Of a stretch of DNA of 64,000 bases, positions 48,098-58,389 are shown one piece after another. This DNA comes from Ophthalmolycus amberensis (Eukaryota > Chordata > Actinopteri > Perciformes > Zoarcidae), in the NCBI GenBank assembly GCA_024529925.1, contig JAFEUB010001017.1, forward strand, positions 533,501 through 597,500, given 5' to 3'. Numbering within the stretch: position 1 is the first letter of the stretch; each line of letters opens with the position of its first letter. Below the pieces are notes generated by a model. That model worked only from the letters and a program-made list of their open reading frames with translations. It was not told where the DNA came from and did no database searches. Position numbers and translations under genes: made by a program.

Positions 48098-50503
48098 TCA
48101 TTTCTTCTTCTGGGCCTTCTCTGCAGCCTTGGTTGTCTTTCCGGATACATCCTTGGGTATGACAGACTTGATGACACCGACGGCCACCGTCTGCCTCATG
48201 TCACGCACGGCAAAACGACCTGGAATAGAAGCGGGGTGAGCGGTTAGTAAATGTGTTTATGCACTCATTTTGTTGCAGTAATTTATAAAATTGTGTACAT
48301 GGTAAGTTTTTCCAGTACGTACCAAGGGGAGGGTAGTTGGAGAAGGGCTCAACAACCATGGGCTTCTGTGGGATCAGTTTGACGATGGCAGCATCTCCAG
48401 ACTTGACAAACTTGGGCGCATCCTCAAGCTTCTTGCCGGAACGACGGTCAATCTTCTCGATGAGCTCGCTAAATTTGCAGGCGATGTGAGCAGTGTGGCA
48501 GTCCAGCACAGGGGCGTAACCTGCGTTGATCTGGCCGGGGTGGTTCAGGATGATGACCTGTGGACACATTTTGAATTAGAACTACCAAATTGCATCTTGA
48601 CTCAAAACTAAAACAATTCTATTGAAGTTCACAATTCCCAACCTGGGCATTGAAGTTGTCAGCTCCTCTGGGTGGGTCGTTCTTGCTGTCACCAGCCACG
48701 TATCCACGACGGATTTCCTTGACTGACACGTTCTTGATGTTGAAGCCGACGTTGTCGCCGGGCATGGCCTCGAGCAGAGTCTCGTGGTGCATCTCCACTG
48801 ACTTCACCTCAGTGGTCAGGTTGCAGGGAGCAAACGTGACGAGCATGCCGGGCTTTATAATGCCGGTCTCAACACGGCCAACGGGGACAGTTCCGATACC
48901 TGAGAGAGCAGGAGGCAACAAGTTTCTATTATACAGTGTGTATAGCTGTGATTGTCATCTTGTGGGAGCTGTGAAGTACTGACTTCGTGGAAACGGTTAA
49001 CATCCCAGCCCGTACGGGGAATAAGGCTGTGACAAATCTGTGACACTTCTTACCTCCGATCTTGTAGACATCCTGCAGGGGCAAACGCAGGGCCTTGTCT
49101 GTGGGTCGAGCTGGGGGCAGGATGGCATCCAGAGCCTCCAGCAGTGTGACTCCATTGGCATTGCCATCCTTGCGCTCAACCTTCCATCCCTTGAACCAGC
49201 CCATCTACAAACAGATTCAAAGTAAGAATGAAGTCCAAGTCTAATCCATCAAGTCAACAACTTGAGCACTGCACAGATTAAATTCCCTTACCTTTTCACT
49301 GGCCTCCAGCATGTTGTCTCCGTGCCACCCAGAGATGGGGACAAAGGGGACGGCTGCGGGGTTGTAGCCGATCTTCTTGATGTAGGTGCTCACTTCCTTG
49401 GTGATTTCCTCAAAACGGGACTGGCTGTAAGGGGGCTCGGTGGAGTCCATCTTGTTGACTCCAACGACGAGTTGCTTGACGCCAAGGGTGAAAGCCAGCA
49501 GGGCGTGCTCACGGGTCTGGCCGTTCTTGGAGATACCGGCCTCGAACTCACCAACACCGGCAGCAACAATCAGCACGGCGCAGTCAGCCTAATATCAAAA
49601 ATCCAGATTTAAGTAAAGTGAAACAAGATACAAACATAGTTCAAACTTTGAGCGTGACAATGTATTAACATGATAACTAACCTGAGAGGTACCGGTGATC
49701 ATGTTCTTGATGAAGTCTCTGTGTCCAGGGGCATCGATGATGGTCACGTAATATCTGCCGGTCTCAAACTTCCACAGAGCGATGTCGATGGTGATACCAC
49801 GCTCACGCTCGGCCTTCAGTTTGTCCAGCACCCAGGCGTACTTGAAGGAGCCCTTGCCCATCTGCGGCGGGGAGAAATACAGAAATACTAAGATTTTGTT
49901 TGATATTAAACCAGATTTATACTGTAGAGAGATTACTACATGATTGTTGATCATGTATTCTGTATGTTTAGTAAATATGAATTTCAAAGATCATAATATA
50001 TTATTTTAAATACACCACACCCACTAGGTCAACTTCCTGGCTATTACATCATTTGAATTACTTTGTACATTATTATATAAAACAAACAGTCACTTAACCT
50101 TTTCATTTGTAGGCTATAGCTTAGCATTATACCAAATATGTAGTCTTTGTACAACAGCCTGAGGCCTCTACTGAATGAAGTGCACAGTCACCAACAATGC
50201 TGCTTGCGTTAAGCCCCACCCCTGCGTGCGCGCACACGGGTCGATCGCTACATTCGCGTGCTGGGCAGCGGCGCTCAGAGTGGGCACGCTGACGCCGCCA
50301 TCTTGTCTCTGGACTCTAGCCTGTAAGTTATAAAGAGTGAAAAATAGACAACTGCTCACCTCAGAGGCTTCCTTCTCGAACTTCTCGATGGTTCTCTTGT
50401 CGATTCCTCCGCACTTGTAGATCAAGTGGCCGGTAGAGGTAGACTTGCCGGAGTCGACATGGCCAATGACCACGATGTTGATGTGGATCTTTTCCTTTGC
50501 CAT
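48098..50503 (-). CDS. eef1a1: Elongation factor 1-alpha, copy C
   Basis: Seven coding exons: 50503-50360, 49861-49682, 49588-49292, 49204-49054, 48899-48643, 48557-48323, 48219-48098. The last is 122 nt, one codon shorter, so the protein is 461 residues. It begins MAKEKIHINIV with GHVDSGKSTST and has intact DAPGH and NKMD. The C-terminal tail SVIPKDVSGKTTKAAEKAQK plus KK differs clearly from copies A and B. Domain III reads LIPQKPMVVEPFSNYPPLG where the others have VPGKPMCVE. This is the most compact copy and the one nearest slc17a5. Its tail divergence suggests an older paralogue, with its middle shared with copy A by recent conversion. Confidence 0.96.
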
Positions 50504-51362
50504 TGTTGTAGTTTCTGTCACGAAAGAAAAAAAAATACTAAGCTCTCAATTTTGAAGCGCATCATAGTTTATCGTCTTATCGTAGCATTCAATCACGAGT
50601 AACGGTAATCTGACGCCAATTAAACCATGACATCTCGGGCACAGCTCAATAGGAACACCGTTCTACAGTAGCTCATGAAAATTGAGCAAAGCCAAAGCTC
50701 ACATTATCACACATATCAGTCGAACCCGCTTCCCGTGTAAAACAGTTAACTAGTTGGTAAAGGTACGGGATTTTAGCCGCTAACAGGCGGCGGCTGCTAG
50801 GCCTCACTCGGCCACAAGCCAGCTCAAACACGTGTTACTCGAAAGGCCACGTCGTGCTAAATTGCAAAGACTTCCAAATACAGAGCAGCTATTTCGTTGA
50901 GCCTCCCAACACCGGTTACTTGAAAATATGTACGGTCGTTTCATGGAGGTGGAATAAAAAGAAACCCGACACCAGCATCCTCGACTGTGCATTCCAGTCC
51001 CTTCTTTGTTCCTCTCCACATTCTCTCCTCCCTCCTAACCCGCCTGTTAAAAAAAAAAAAAAAAACCTTACGGTAACACTCGCTACCGTTAGCATACCAT
51101 CGACACGGGAATAGCACTGCGGTTAGTAGAGGATAATGCTCACATTTAACGCCAAGTGTAGCGTTAGCTCCTTCGGAAAAAAAACCTACAGGTTTATGTT
51201 GAAGTTACGTAACCGAGAACGCAAAGTTTAGGCTCCAACACTCAAACGCTCGACGGAAAAAACTCGAAGCTGAATCGTATTAACGATACACACCAAAACA
51301 GTTACCGCTAAAGGTCCGAGTTGTGCTCTCTGACTCTCGTATAACTCAAAAGTTCAGCTTAC

Positions 51363-51450
51363 CGGTGTTTCTGGGTTTTCACGGCCGACACTGCTGCCCC
51401 TAGCCAGGTAACAGAAAGAGGAAGACAAGGGTTGGACTGTAGGTTTTATA
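51363..51450 (-). promoter_or_regulatory. eef1a1: Leader exon and core promoter of eef1a1 copy C
   Basis: TATAAAA at 51450-51444 on the minus strand. CCTCTTTCTGTTACC about 25-30 bp downstream is a TOP-like start. The leader exon ends ACACCG|GTAAGC at 51363 and joins the acceptor at 50515-50516, where the coding exon carries 11 nt of leader (50514-50504). Confidence 0.65.
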
Positions 51451-53380
51451 CGGAATGGGAGGCGGCCTGACTTCCTGTCGCCCTCCCCGGTGGAGACCCC
51501 GCAAATCACACACATTCCTGCAAAAAACGTCAGCACGCAACCGGATGAACCGCCTGAAACATGTATGATGTCTCACACGGACGCTGTGCATTTTAGCTAA
51601 TCACTGAAACCAACGACAACAGAGACAGTATACTTGGTATAATGATAACAGTAATCGTTCAGAAACAGATTTGGGTTATTTGACACACTTCATCGACACT
51701 TCATCGACCTTCATCGATAGGAACTACGATTTAAAAAAAAAAACATCCACTGAATAATATTACCATTAAGTGTTGGAAACAAAGTTTAATAAATGTAATA
51801 GCAATACTGATATTTTTCAATCATTACCAGATACAGATTCACCCACTTATTATTACACAAATGATCACAATGACAAATAATGGATTTCTATCATTGATAT
51901 TTGAAATAAAATGCAAATAAATAACTATTTCAGACCATAACAGCACAAAGCCCTCCCCCTGAATTCCCTCCCACCCACCCACTGGTTATACTGGGACGAC
52001 TCTTCAGTCTGAAAAGATTATCCAAATCCGAAATTTGCATTCAAACAGAGCCCAGACCCCGAAAAGATGAACTCATGCTGTCTTCAAGACACCATGATCT
52101 CGCCGGCCCTTTACATTTACAACAGACGCACACACCCAAGTGTTTGATTGAATTAAACGCTGATGTTCTCAGGGGGAAGTGTATCTTCAGGGTCAGCTGG
52201 TGTACTTAACAACCACCACAAAAACTGATGCCTTGATATCCTAACTGCTCTCCTTTGTTCACTTTGCAGTGATTTTCATCAAGTTATTCTCCTTTGAAAT
52301 ACTTGCCATCTTTAAAGTAGTTAAAGTGTCTGCTTAATTAGAAATAGTTGACTTATCTGGGAGAAATGTACTCAATCACAATGATGCAAGTTATTAACCG
52401 AAGAAAAATGGCCTGCTTTGTCACTTGGATACTACTGGAGGTGACAGGAGGTCAGATTCTGCCTCTTCCTCCATCACTGTGGCTGGCATATTGCTCACAC
52501 ACTCGCTCGGCCTTCGCTCCAGTTCAGGTAACAGCCACTCCAGCTTGGCGGCTACTGCTTTCATTCAGCGGAGAGCAGAGCGACCACAAGGAGAGGCTGA
52601 GCAGAGTGAGGGGGCCGAGATGTGGGGGAGAAGAGGCAAACAGTGGGTCGACTGAGAGGCAGAATAAGAGTTGAGACTTGCTAATAGAGTCATACAAAAG
52701 TGAGTGTTAAATGACCAGAAGTGGGGTTTCCTCTGAGAAGGAACGGTCAAGTTATTAAAAAGCACAAAATGGGCAGATGTCTTGTAAAAATTAATTATCT
52801 ATTATAAAATGATTGGAAAGAAATCCCTGTTCAATGTCAAACAAACGTTTTAATTCACATTATATAATCCATCTGACCACACCTACAGTTCTCAATGTAA
52901 AGCACAAAGCACAATGTGCTGAGCAACTGCCCTCCACAACCAGAGGCTTAAAAAATGTGGTCTGAGCCTGTTTAAATCATCATATGAAGTAAAAAAAAGA
53001 CAAAAAATCAATCGTGACTTAAAAAGCATGGCTGCTTTCCTGGCGTTTGATTTCATTTTGGAAGACAAAACACCCATTTTCTCCAATGCTGGAGCTGTTG
53101 ACTATATCCCAGAGAGTGATGGAAACACCCTGTTTAATATTAGAATATACATGAAGGGCAGGGAAATATGACCTCTCTAATTGATGGGGTCAATTGGTTT
53201 GATACAAACACTGCAGTAAAGAGACAGAGGGGAAGACTGAGTCAGCGAGGAAGTGACAGCGAGAAGTTTTCGGGAGATACTTGACAGAAATCTTGAGGCA
53301 AACTCAGTGTTCAAAAGTACATGACTTGATTTACTATCGTGTAGCGGTGGAAGAGGTACTCAGATTCTATATTTCACTCA
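51451..53380. other. Intergenic sequence
   Basis: No supported exon, only scattered A-rich runs. Confidence 0.4.
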
Positions 53381-53384
53381 TGAA

Positions 53385-53560
53385 CATGTGGGCCGTCCCA
53401 AATGTGAGCCTCATGGTGGCACTAGAGGAAAAGTCAGGTGATCCCCAAAGTTTTCTTCTGCACACCATGAGTGTAACTCAGAACATGGTTGTTGAGATAT
53501 TTCAGTCTGGACCAAGTGATCGACACTGCCGTCCTTAGAGCTACACCGCTAGCAATGCTA
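53385..53560. repeat. Dispersed repeat related to 33,820-34,200
   Basis: Shares the GTGGC(G/A)CTAGAGGAAA core and a GAGATATTTCAGTCTG phrase with the earlier copy. Confidence 0.5.
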
Positions 53561-53621
53561 AAAACACACCGCCAGGCTCATGAGGCCTGTAATGAGTGCA
53601 GTACAACAGCTGTGTGCAACA

Positions 53622-53668
53622 GGGTGTGTATGTGTGTGTGTGTGTGTGAGAGAGAGAGCGAGAGGGGG
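53622..53668. repeat. (TG)n/(AG)n microsatellite
   Basis: TG run followed by AGAG units. Confidence 0.85.
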
Positions 53669-54169
53669 AGAATGTGACTCAACAGGCTGAGTTGCAGCAC
53701 GTCAGTGACGAGTCATCTGGTGTGAGGGGTGGTTATAGCAACGAGAGATGTGAACATTTTAGCATGACTGAGAAAAAAAACTGTTATTTGTTAGTACAGA
53801 TTGATGGGTGGATGGATAGATGGATACCAGGTGCCATATTTCTTTTATGTGAAAACTGTACATGGCAATAAATCTGATTCTCTTCCAAACACTAAATATG
53901 TTAAAATGTTCTCCCTTTCAGGCACATCAGCACCGAGGACGGCCACTAAGTTGGAGCGATAAGGCCTGGCTCGAAGTTCATCCCAAAAGGTGTGGTTGAT
54001 TTCGGGGGGCCCAAGTTTGTCTTCATCAAACTGGGGAGAAGGCCTTTCTTCATGGACCTCGCTTTCTGCACAGGGGCGTCGTCGGGTTCAAGCAGGAAAG
54101 GGAGAAACAAACTGCTGCCACAGCAGGAGCTGCAGGGTGATTTACAGGAGAACAAAAAGAGACAAACCC

Positions 54170-54405
54170 TCGTTTTAGGGGCTCACAAACCAAAAAGGTT
54201 GGGAACCACTGTTATAAATAACACGTAATCTAAATATTTGCTTTTTTTTGTGTGAAAAACGGGATACGTTAAACTCTTTAGCATCTAAAAATGCATAAAA
54301 TTGAAGAAGAGAAATCACTCTTTAGTGAAACTACTCAGGTGAACATGTGACACAACTTCATTTGAAGGGGTCATGAGTTAAAATGGTTGGGAAGCACTAG
54401 TCTAA
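54170..54405. mobile_element. Two right-end fragments of the CAGTGGTTCCCAACC MITE family
   Basis: GGTTGGGAACCACTG at 54,198-54,212 and GGTTGGGAAGCACTAG at 54,385-54,400, each preceded by a 'gggtcatgagttaaaa'-like or 'gggctcacaaac'-like stretch as at 27,275-27,522. No left ends. Confidence 0.5.
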
Positions 54406-56520
54406 GGTACAGTACACAAAAGTAACATACTTTTGCCCATATAGTGTTGATAGAAAGACTCACCTTGTACAGTAATATATAATAAGATATAGACATATAC
54501 TATCCATATAAACACATTATGAATTCCAGTTTAAACCACATTTTGCCGTGGGCAGCAGCATCAGCTGGTACTTCAGAGTCGTCTTTATCTGCCAGTTTTA
54601 AGAGACGTGACTTGGTGTCCGTGTGGGTGCAGAAAAGAAGTCTCTCTGACTGATTCAATGCCAACATAAAAAAAGAAAAATCTGGCAAGAGTTTCAGGTA
54701 ACCCAATTTAAATATCAATGTCACCTAATGCAAATAGAATCTGAGCCAGGGCGAGACAGTTAATGCAAACAAAGCGTATTAGCAACACACAGCCGCTTTC
54801 ACCCCCCCATGCTTCACACTTGCAAACAAAGTATTCCCTTCTGGTGTCCAGGCTATCGTCTGCATTTGTTTCACACCCTGAGTGGGAAGGAGACTTGTTT
54901 ATCACATGCATATGACAGGTAGGATAGGTAGGTAGGATTAAACTTTTGGCTTTTACTTTTAAAGTGGCTGCAGCAAATTTCATTCAACCTCCTCTGGCTC
55001 AGATCGTCCCCTCAAGCCAAGAAGGGCAATCAGGCAAGCCAAGCGTTTTTACCCATATGCTGGTTCTGTGACGTAGCTTTTGTGGATCTGTAAAGCCTGT
55101 TCAAATATTGTATGTGATACTGGACTGTACAAATAAACTTGATTTTACTTTTAGTCACTGATTAAGTGTATATTTCTTCTTCTTCCTGGATCACTTCATG
55201 AACCTTTAAGCCTTGAAAACACATTGCATGTTTAAAATATTGCGAATTTATTTTAAGGTGGTCCGATTATCGATTTTATCTATATTTATAAAATGTGCAT
55301 CCTACTGCTCACATAAGTGGCCAGATTTGTTGTACAGTATGTTATAAGCTGTGTTACTTATGATCGTCATCATTTTTTTCAAAACTAACTGGCATCTAAT
55401 CAGATGTTTTTCACAGTTTTTTTGGTCCAGGTATGTGGTAAAGGAAAAGCACAGTAGAAAATTGAGGGTAAAAGACAAAATGTCAGTAGAAATGTACACA
55501 GAGAACTGACAAAAATCATCTAACATTCATTTGTGATCAAAATATCCCTGCAGGCATACTGAGGCTACAGGAGGTATTGTTCATAATCAGTTTCGCAGGA
55601 CATGATTTGTATCTCAGGAACCTGATCAATAGTCCTGGCTCAGCAATAAAATAGAGAAGTTTCCTGCCGGGGTTTTATTTCCAGCAACAGTCTTGCTTCA
55701 TCTACTCCTGACTTCCGAGTTCTGTAAATGACTTATAGATTGAGTGAAACTGATAAATAAATAATTAAATATACCACTGTGAGGCAACAGTCATAATAAG
55801 TGCTAGGGATAAGGTCTGTGTCATCCATATTTAACTGAACCAAACTAATTAATAAAACATATATGTTTTAAAAATAAAAACAAAAGAAAAAAATGCCCAA
55901 AAAAGATTAAATAATTAAGTGGTAAATTGACTCTCTGTGTGCAGAATGAGGACTCCACATAATCATTTATTTTAACATTACATATGTGAAGTGATTATTG
56001 GCCCCCTTCCAGTACAGTAAAACTACTGCAGTCATCAAAAGTTGATTAGCACAATGCTAATGTGACCTAGCTAGCAGTAACTGTTACCGTAGGTCAGAAT
56101 TAAGGTTTTGAAACGCCAAGAAAAAAATATGCAGATATCACTGTATTGTTCCGAGGCCACGAAAGGCCAATGAGGCAATTATTCACAACATAAACTTCTA
56201 AATTACGGAAAAAAGTTCACCGTCAAGTCAAACATTTATCATGTTAATACTACCGCTAAAGTTAGTTTGCCGTTGTTAAATCTGGGGGTTTGACCGTAAA
56301 TACCCAAATAAAACGGTGAATAAAAAGGTAGAATTAAGGCAGCTACATGATACATTAAACGGAGATTTTAGACAAAGTGGCCGTGTGAAGGTTTAGTGGA
56401 GTAACAATATTCAATGGGTGGAGAAGTAAAATCGAAAGAGGGAATGTCAATCATAGTGAATGACAAAAGAAGGGGGGGGGGGGGGCAGACAATTGTAGTT
56501 ACACAAAACCCGGTTTCGTC
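54406..56520. other. Intergenic sequence
   Basis: No supported exon. A poly-G run occurs at 56,473-56,485. Confidence 0.4.
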
Positions 56521-56527
56521 ATAAGAA

Positions 56528-56720
56528 CATCAGAATCAGAATCAGAATCAGAATCAGAACCGTTTATTGCCAAGCAAGTTTTCACCTGCAAGGAATTTGT
56601 CGTGGCGGAAGGTGCATAACATTCAACAATAAACAATAACATTTAACTATCAAAATTACATAAACTATCAAATGACACTTAACTATCAAATAACATTTAA
56701 CTATCAAAAACAGTCAGCAC
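56528..56720 (-). mobile_element. Retroelement 3' tail with ATTCTG repeat
   Basis: AATCAG units (56,530-56,558) are followed by AACCGTTTATTGCCAAGC, then GCAAGGAATTTGTCGTGG. This is the typical minus-strand 3' end of a fish non-LTR element with an ATTCTG-type tail. The coding part is absent. Confidence 0.6.
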
Positions 56721-56797
56721 AGTGCAGTAAATAGAAACATATTTGAAATGTACAACACCATCGTTGAGTTTTAAAATTTGACAGACGGGCCGGGCTT

Positions 56798-57935
56798 TAT
56801 GATTCATTAAATTATGTAACACTGCTGCCCTCTAGTGGTTAAATCGTGTAATGTTTATGATTCATTAAATGATGTAACACAGCTGCCCTCTAGTGGTTAA
56901 ATTGTGTAATGTTTATGATTCATTAAATGATTTAACACTGCTGCCCTCTAGTGGTTAAATCGTGTAATGTTTATAATTCATTAAATGATGTAACACAGCT
57001 GCCCTCTAGTGGTTAAATCATGTAATGTGTATGATTCATTAAATGATGTAACACAGCTGCCCTCTAGTGGTTAAATCATGTAATGTTTATGATTCATTAA
57101 ATTATGTAACACTGCTGCCCTCTAGTGGTTAAATCATGTAATGTGTATGATTCATTAAATGATGTAACACAGCTGCCCTCTAGTGGTTAAATCATGTAAT
57201 GTTTATGATTCATTAAATGATGTAACACTGCTGCCCTCTAGTGGTTAAATCGTGTAATGTTTATAATTCATTAAATGATGTAACACAGCTGCCCTCTAGT
57301 GGTTAAATTGTGTAATGTTTATGATTCATTAAATGATGTAACACTGCTGCCCTCTAGTGGTTAAATCGTGTAATGTTTATGATTCATTAAATGATGTAAC
57401 ACTGCTGCCCTCTAGTGGTTAAATCGTGTAATGTTATGATTCATTAAATGATGTAACACTGCTGCCCTCTAGTGGTTAAATTGTGTAATGTTTATGATTC
57501 ATTAAATGATGTAACACAGCTGCCCTCTCATGGTTAAATCGTGTAATGTTTATGATTCATTAAATGATGTAACACTGCTGCCCTCTAGTGGTTAAATCGT
57601 GTAATGTTTATAATTCATTAAATGATGTAACTCAGCTGCCCTCTAGTGGTTAAATTGTGTAATGTTTATGATTCATTAAATGATTTAACACTGCTGCCCT
57701 CTAGTGTTTAAATCGTGTAATGTTTATAATTCATTAAATGATGTAACACAGCTGCCCTCTAGTGGTTAAATCATGTAATGTGTATGATTCATTAAATTAT
57801 GTAACACAGCTGCCCTCTAGTGGTTAAATCATGTAATGTTTATGATTCAATCAATGATGTAACACTGCTGCCATCTAGTGGTTAAATCATGTAATGTTTA
57901 TGATTCATTAAATTATGTAACGCTGCTGCCCTTTA
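56798..57935. repeat. 58-bp minisatellite carrying a CTCF-core motif in each unit
   Basis: About 19.5 head-to-tail units of roughly 58 bp: ATGATTCATTAAATGATG, TAACACTGCTGCCCTCTAG, TGGTTAAATCGTGTAATG plus TTT. Units differ by one or a few bases, with alternating variants (CTGCTGCC/CAGCTGCC, CGTG/CATG, TTTATG/TGTATG). On the minus strand each unit reads CCACTAGAGGGCAGC. I count 16 units with this exactly and one with CCACTAGATGGCAGC, while two have a damaged core. Confidence 0.95.
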
Positions 57936-57984
57936 CACCCACGGATGTTTAAAGAGACACTACACCCCATCAGCAAACTGTGAC

Positions 57985-58170
57985 ACAATCTATTTCAGCT
58001 CTAGTTGATGTGGTGAAGTATTTAGATGAAGTAAAAGTACAGACAGTACTGACAATACCACAGTGTACAATCACTACAAGTACATGTCCTGCACTGAAAA
58101 TATTTGTAAAAGTATGTAAGTATAATCAGGAAAATGTACTTAAAGTATTAAAAGTAAAAACTCAATGAAG
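57985..58170. repeat. Dispersed AGTAAAAGTA repeat
   Basis: GTGGTGAAGTATTTAGATG followed by AGTAAAAGTACAG and a final AAGTATTAAAAGTAAAAAC, the same family as the MITE-like copies at 26,569 and 62,745. Confidence 0.5.
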
Positions 58171-58389
58171 TAAAAATAATTATCTTCTCCATTAATCGAC
58201 TGATTGTTTGGTCTTTAAAATGTTGAAAATAGTTAGAAATAGCCTCACAATTACTAGAAGTGACACCTTCACGATGTTTGTTTGTCCAACCAACAGTACA
58301 AACCTTAAAATGATTTTAAAAGATACATACAAATTATGAAAATACTTAAAAAGTAAAATCAGGAAATCTCTCACATTTGAGAAGTTGTA

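Noticed and set aside
53946..54228. Open frames on both strands resembling a short gene or retrocopy
   Set aside because: No recognisable domain, and the region overlaps a MITE end. Could be an old fragment, but nothing supports a call.
56798..57935. Considered as a CRISPR array because of regular repeats
   Set aside because: Units are contiguous 58-bp tandem copies without unique spacers, in a vertebrate genome.
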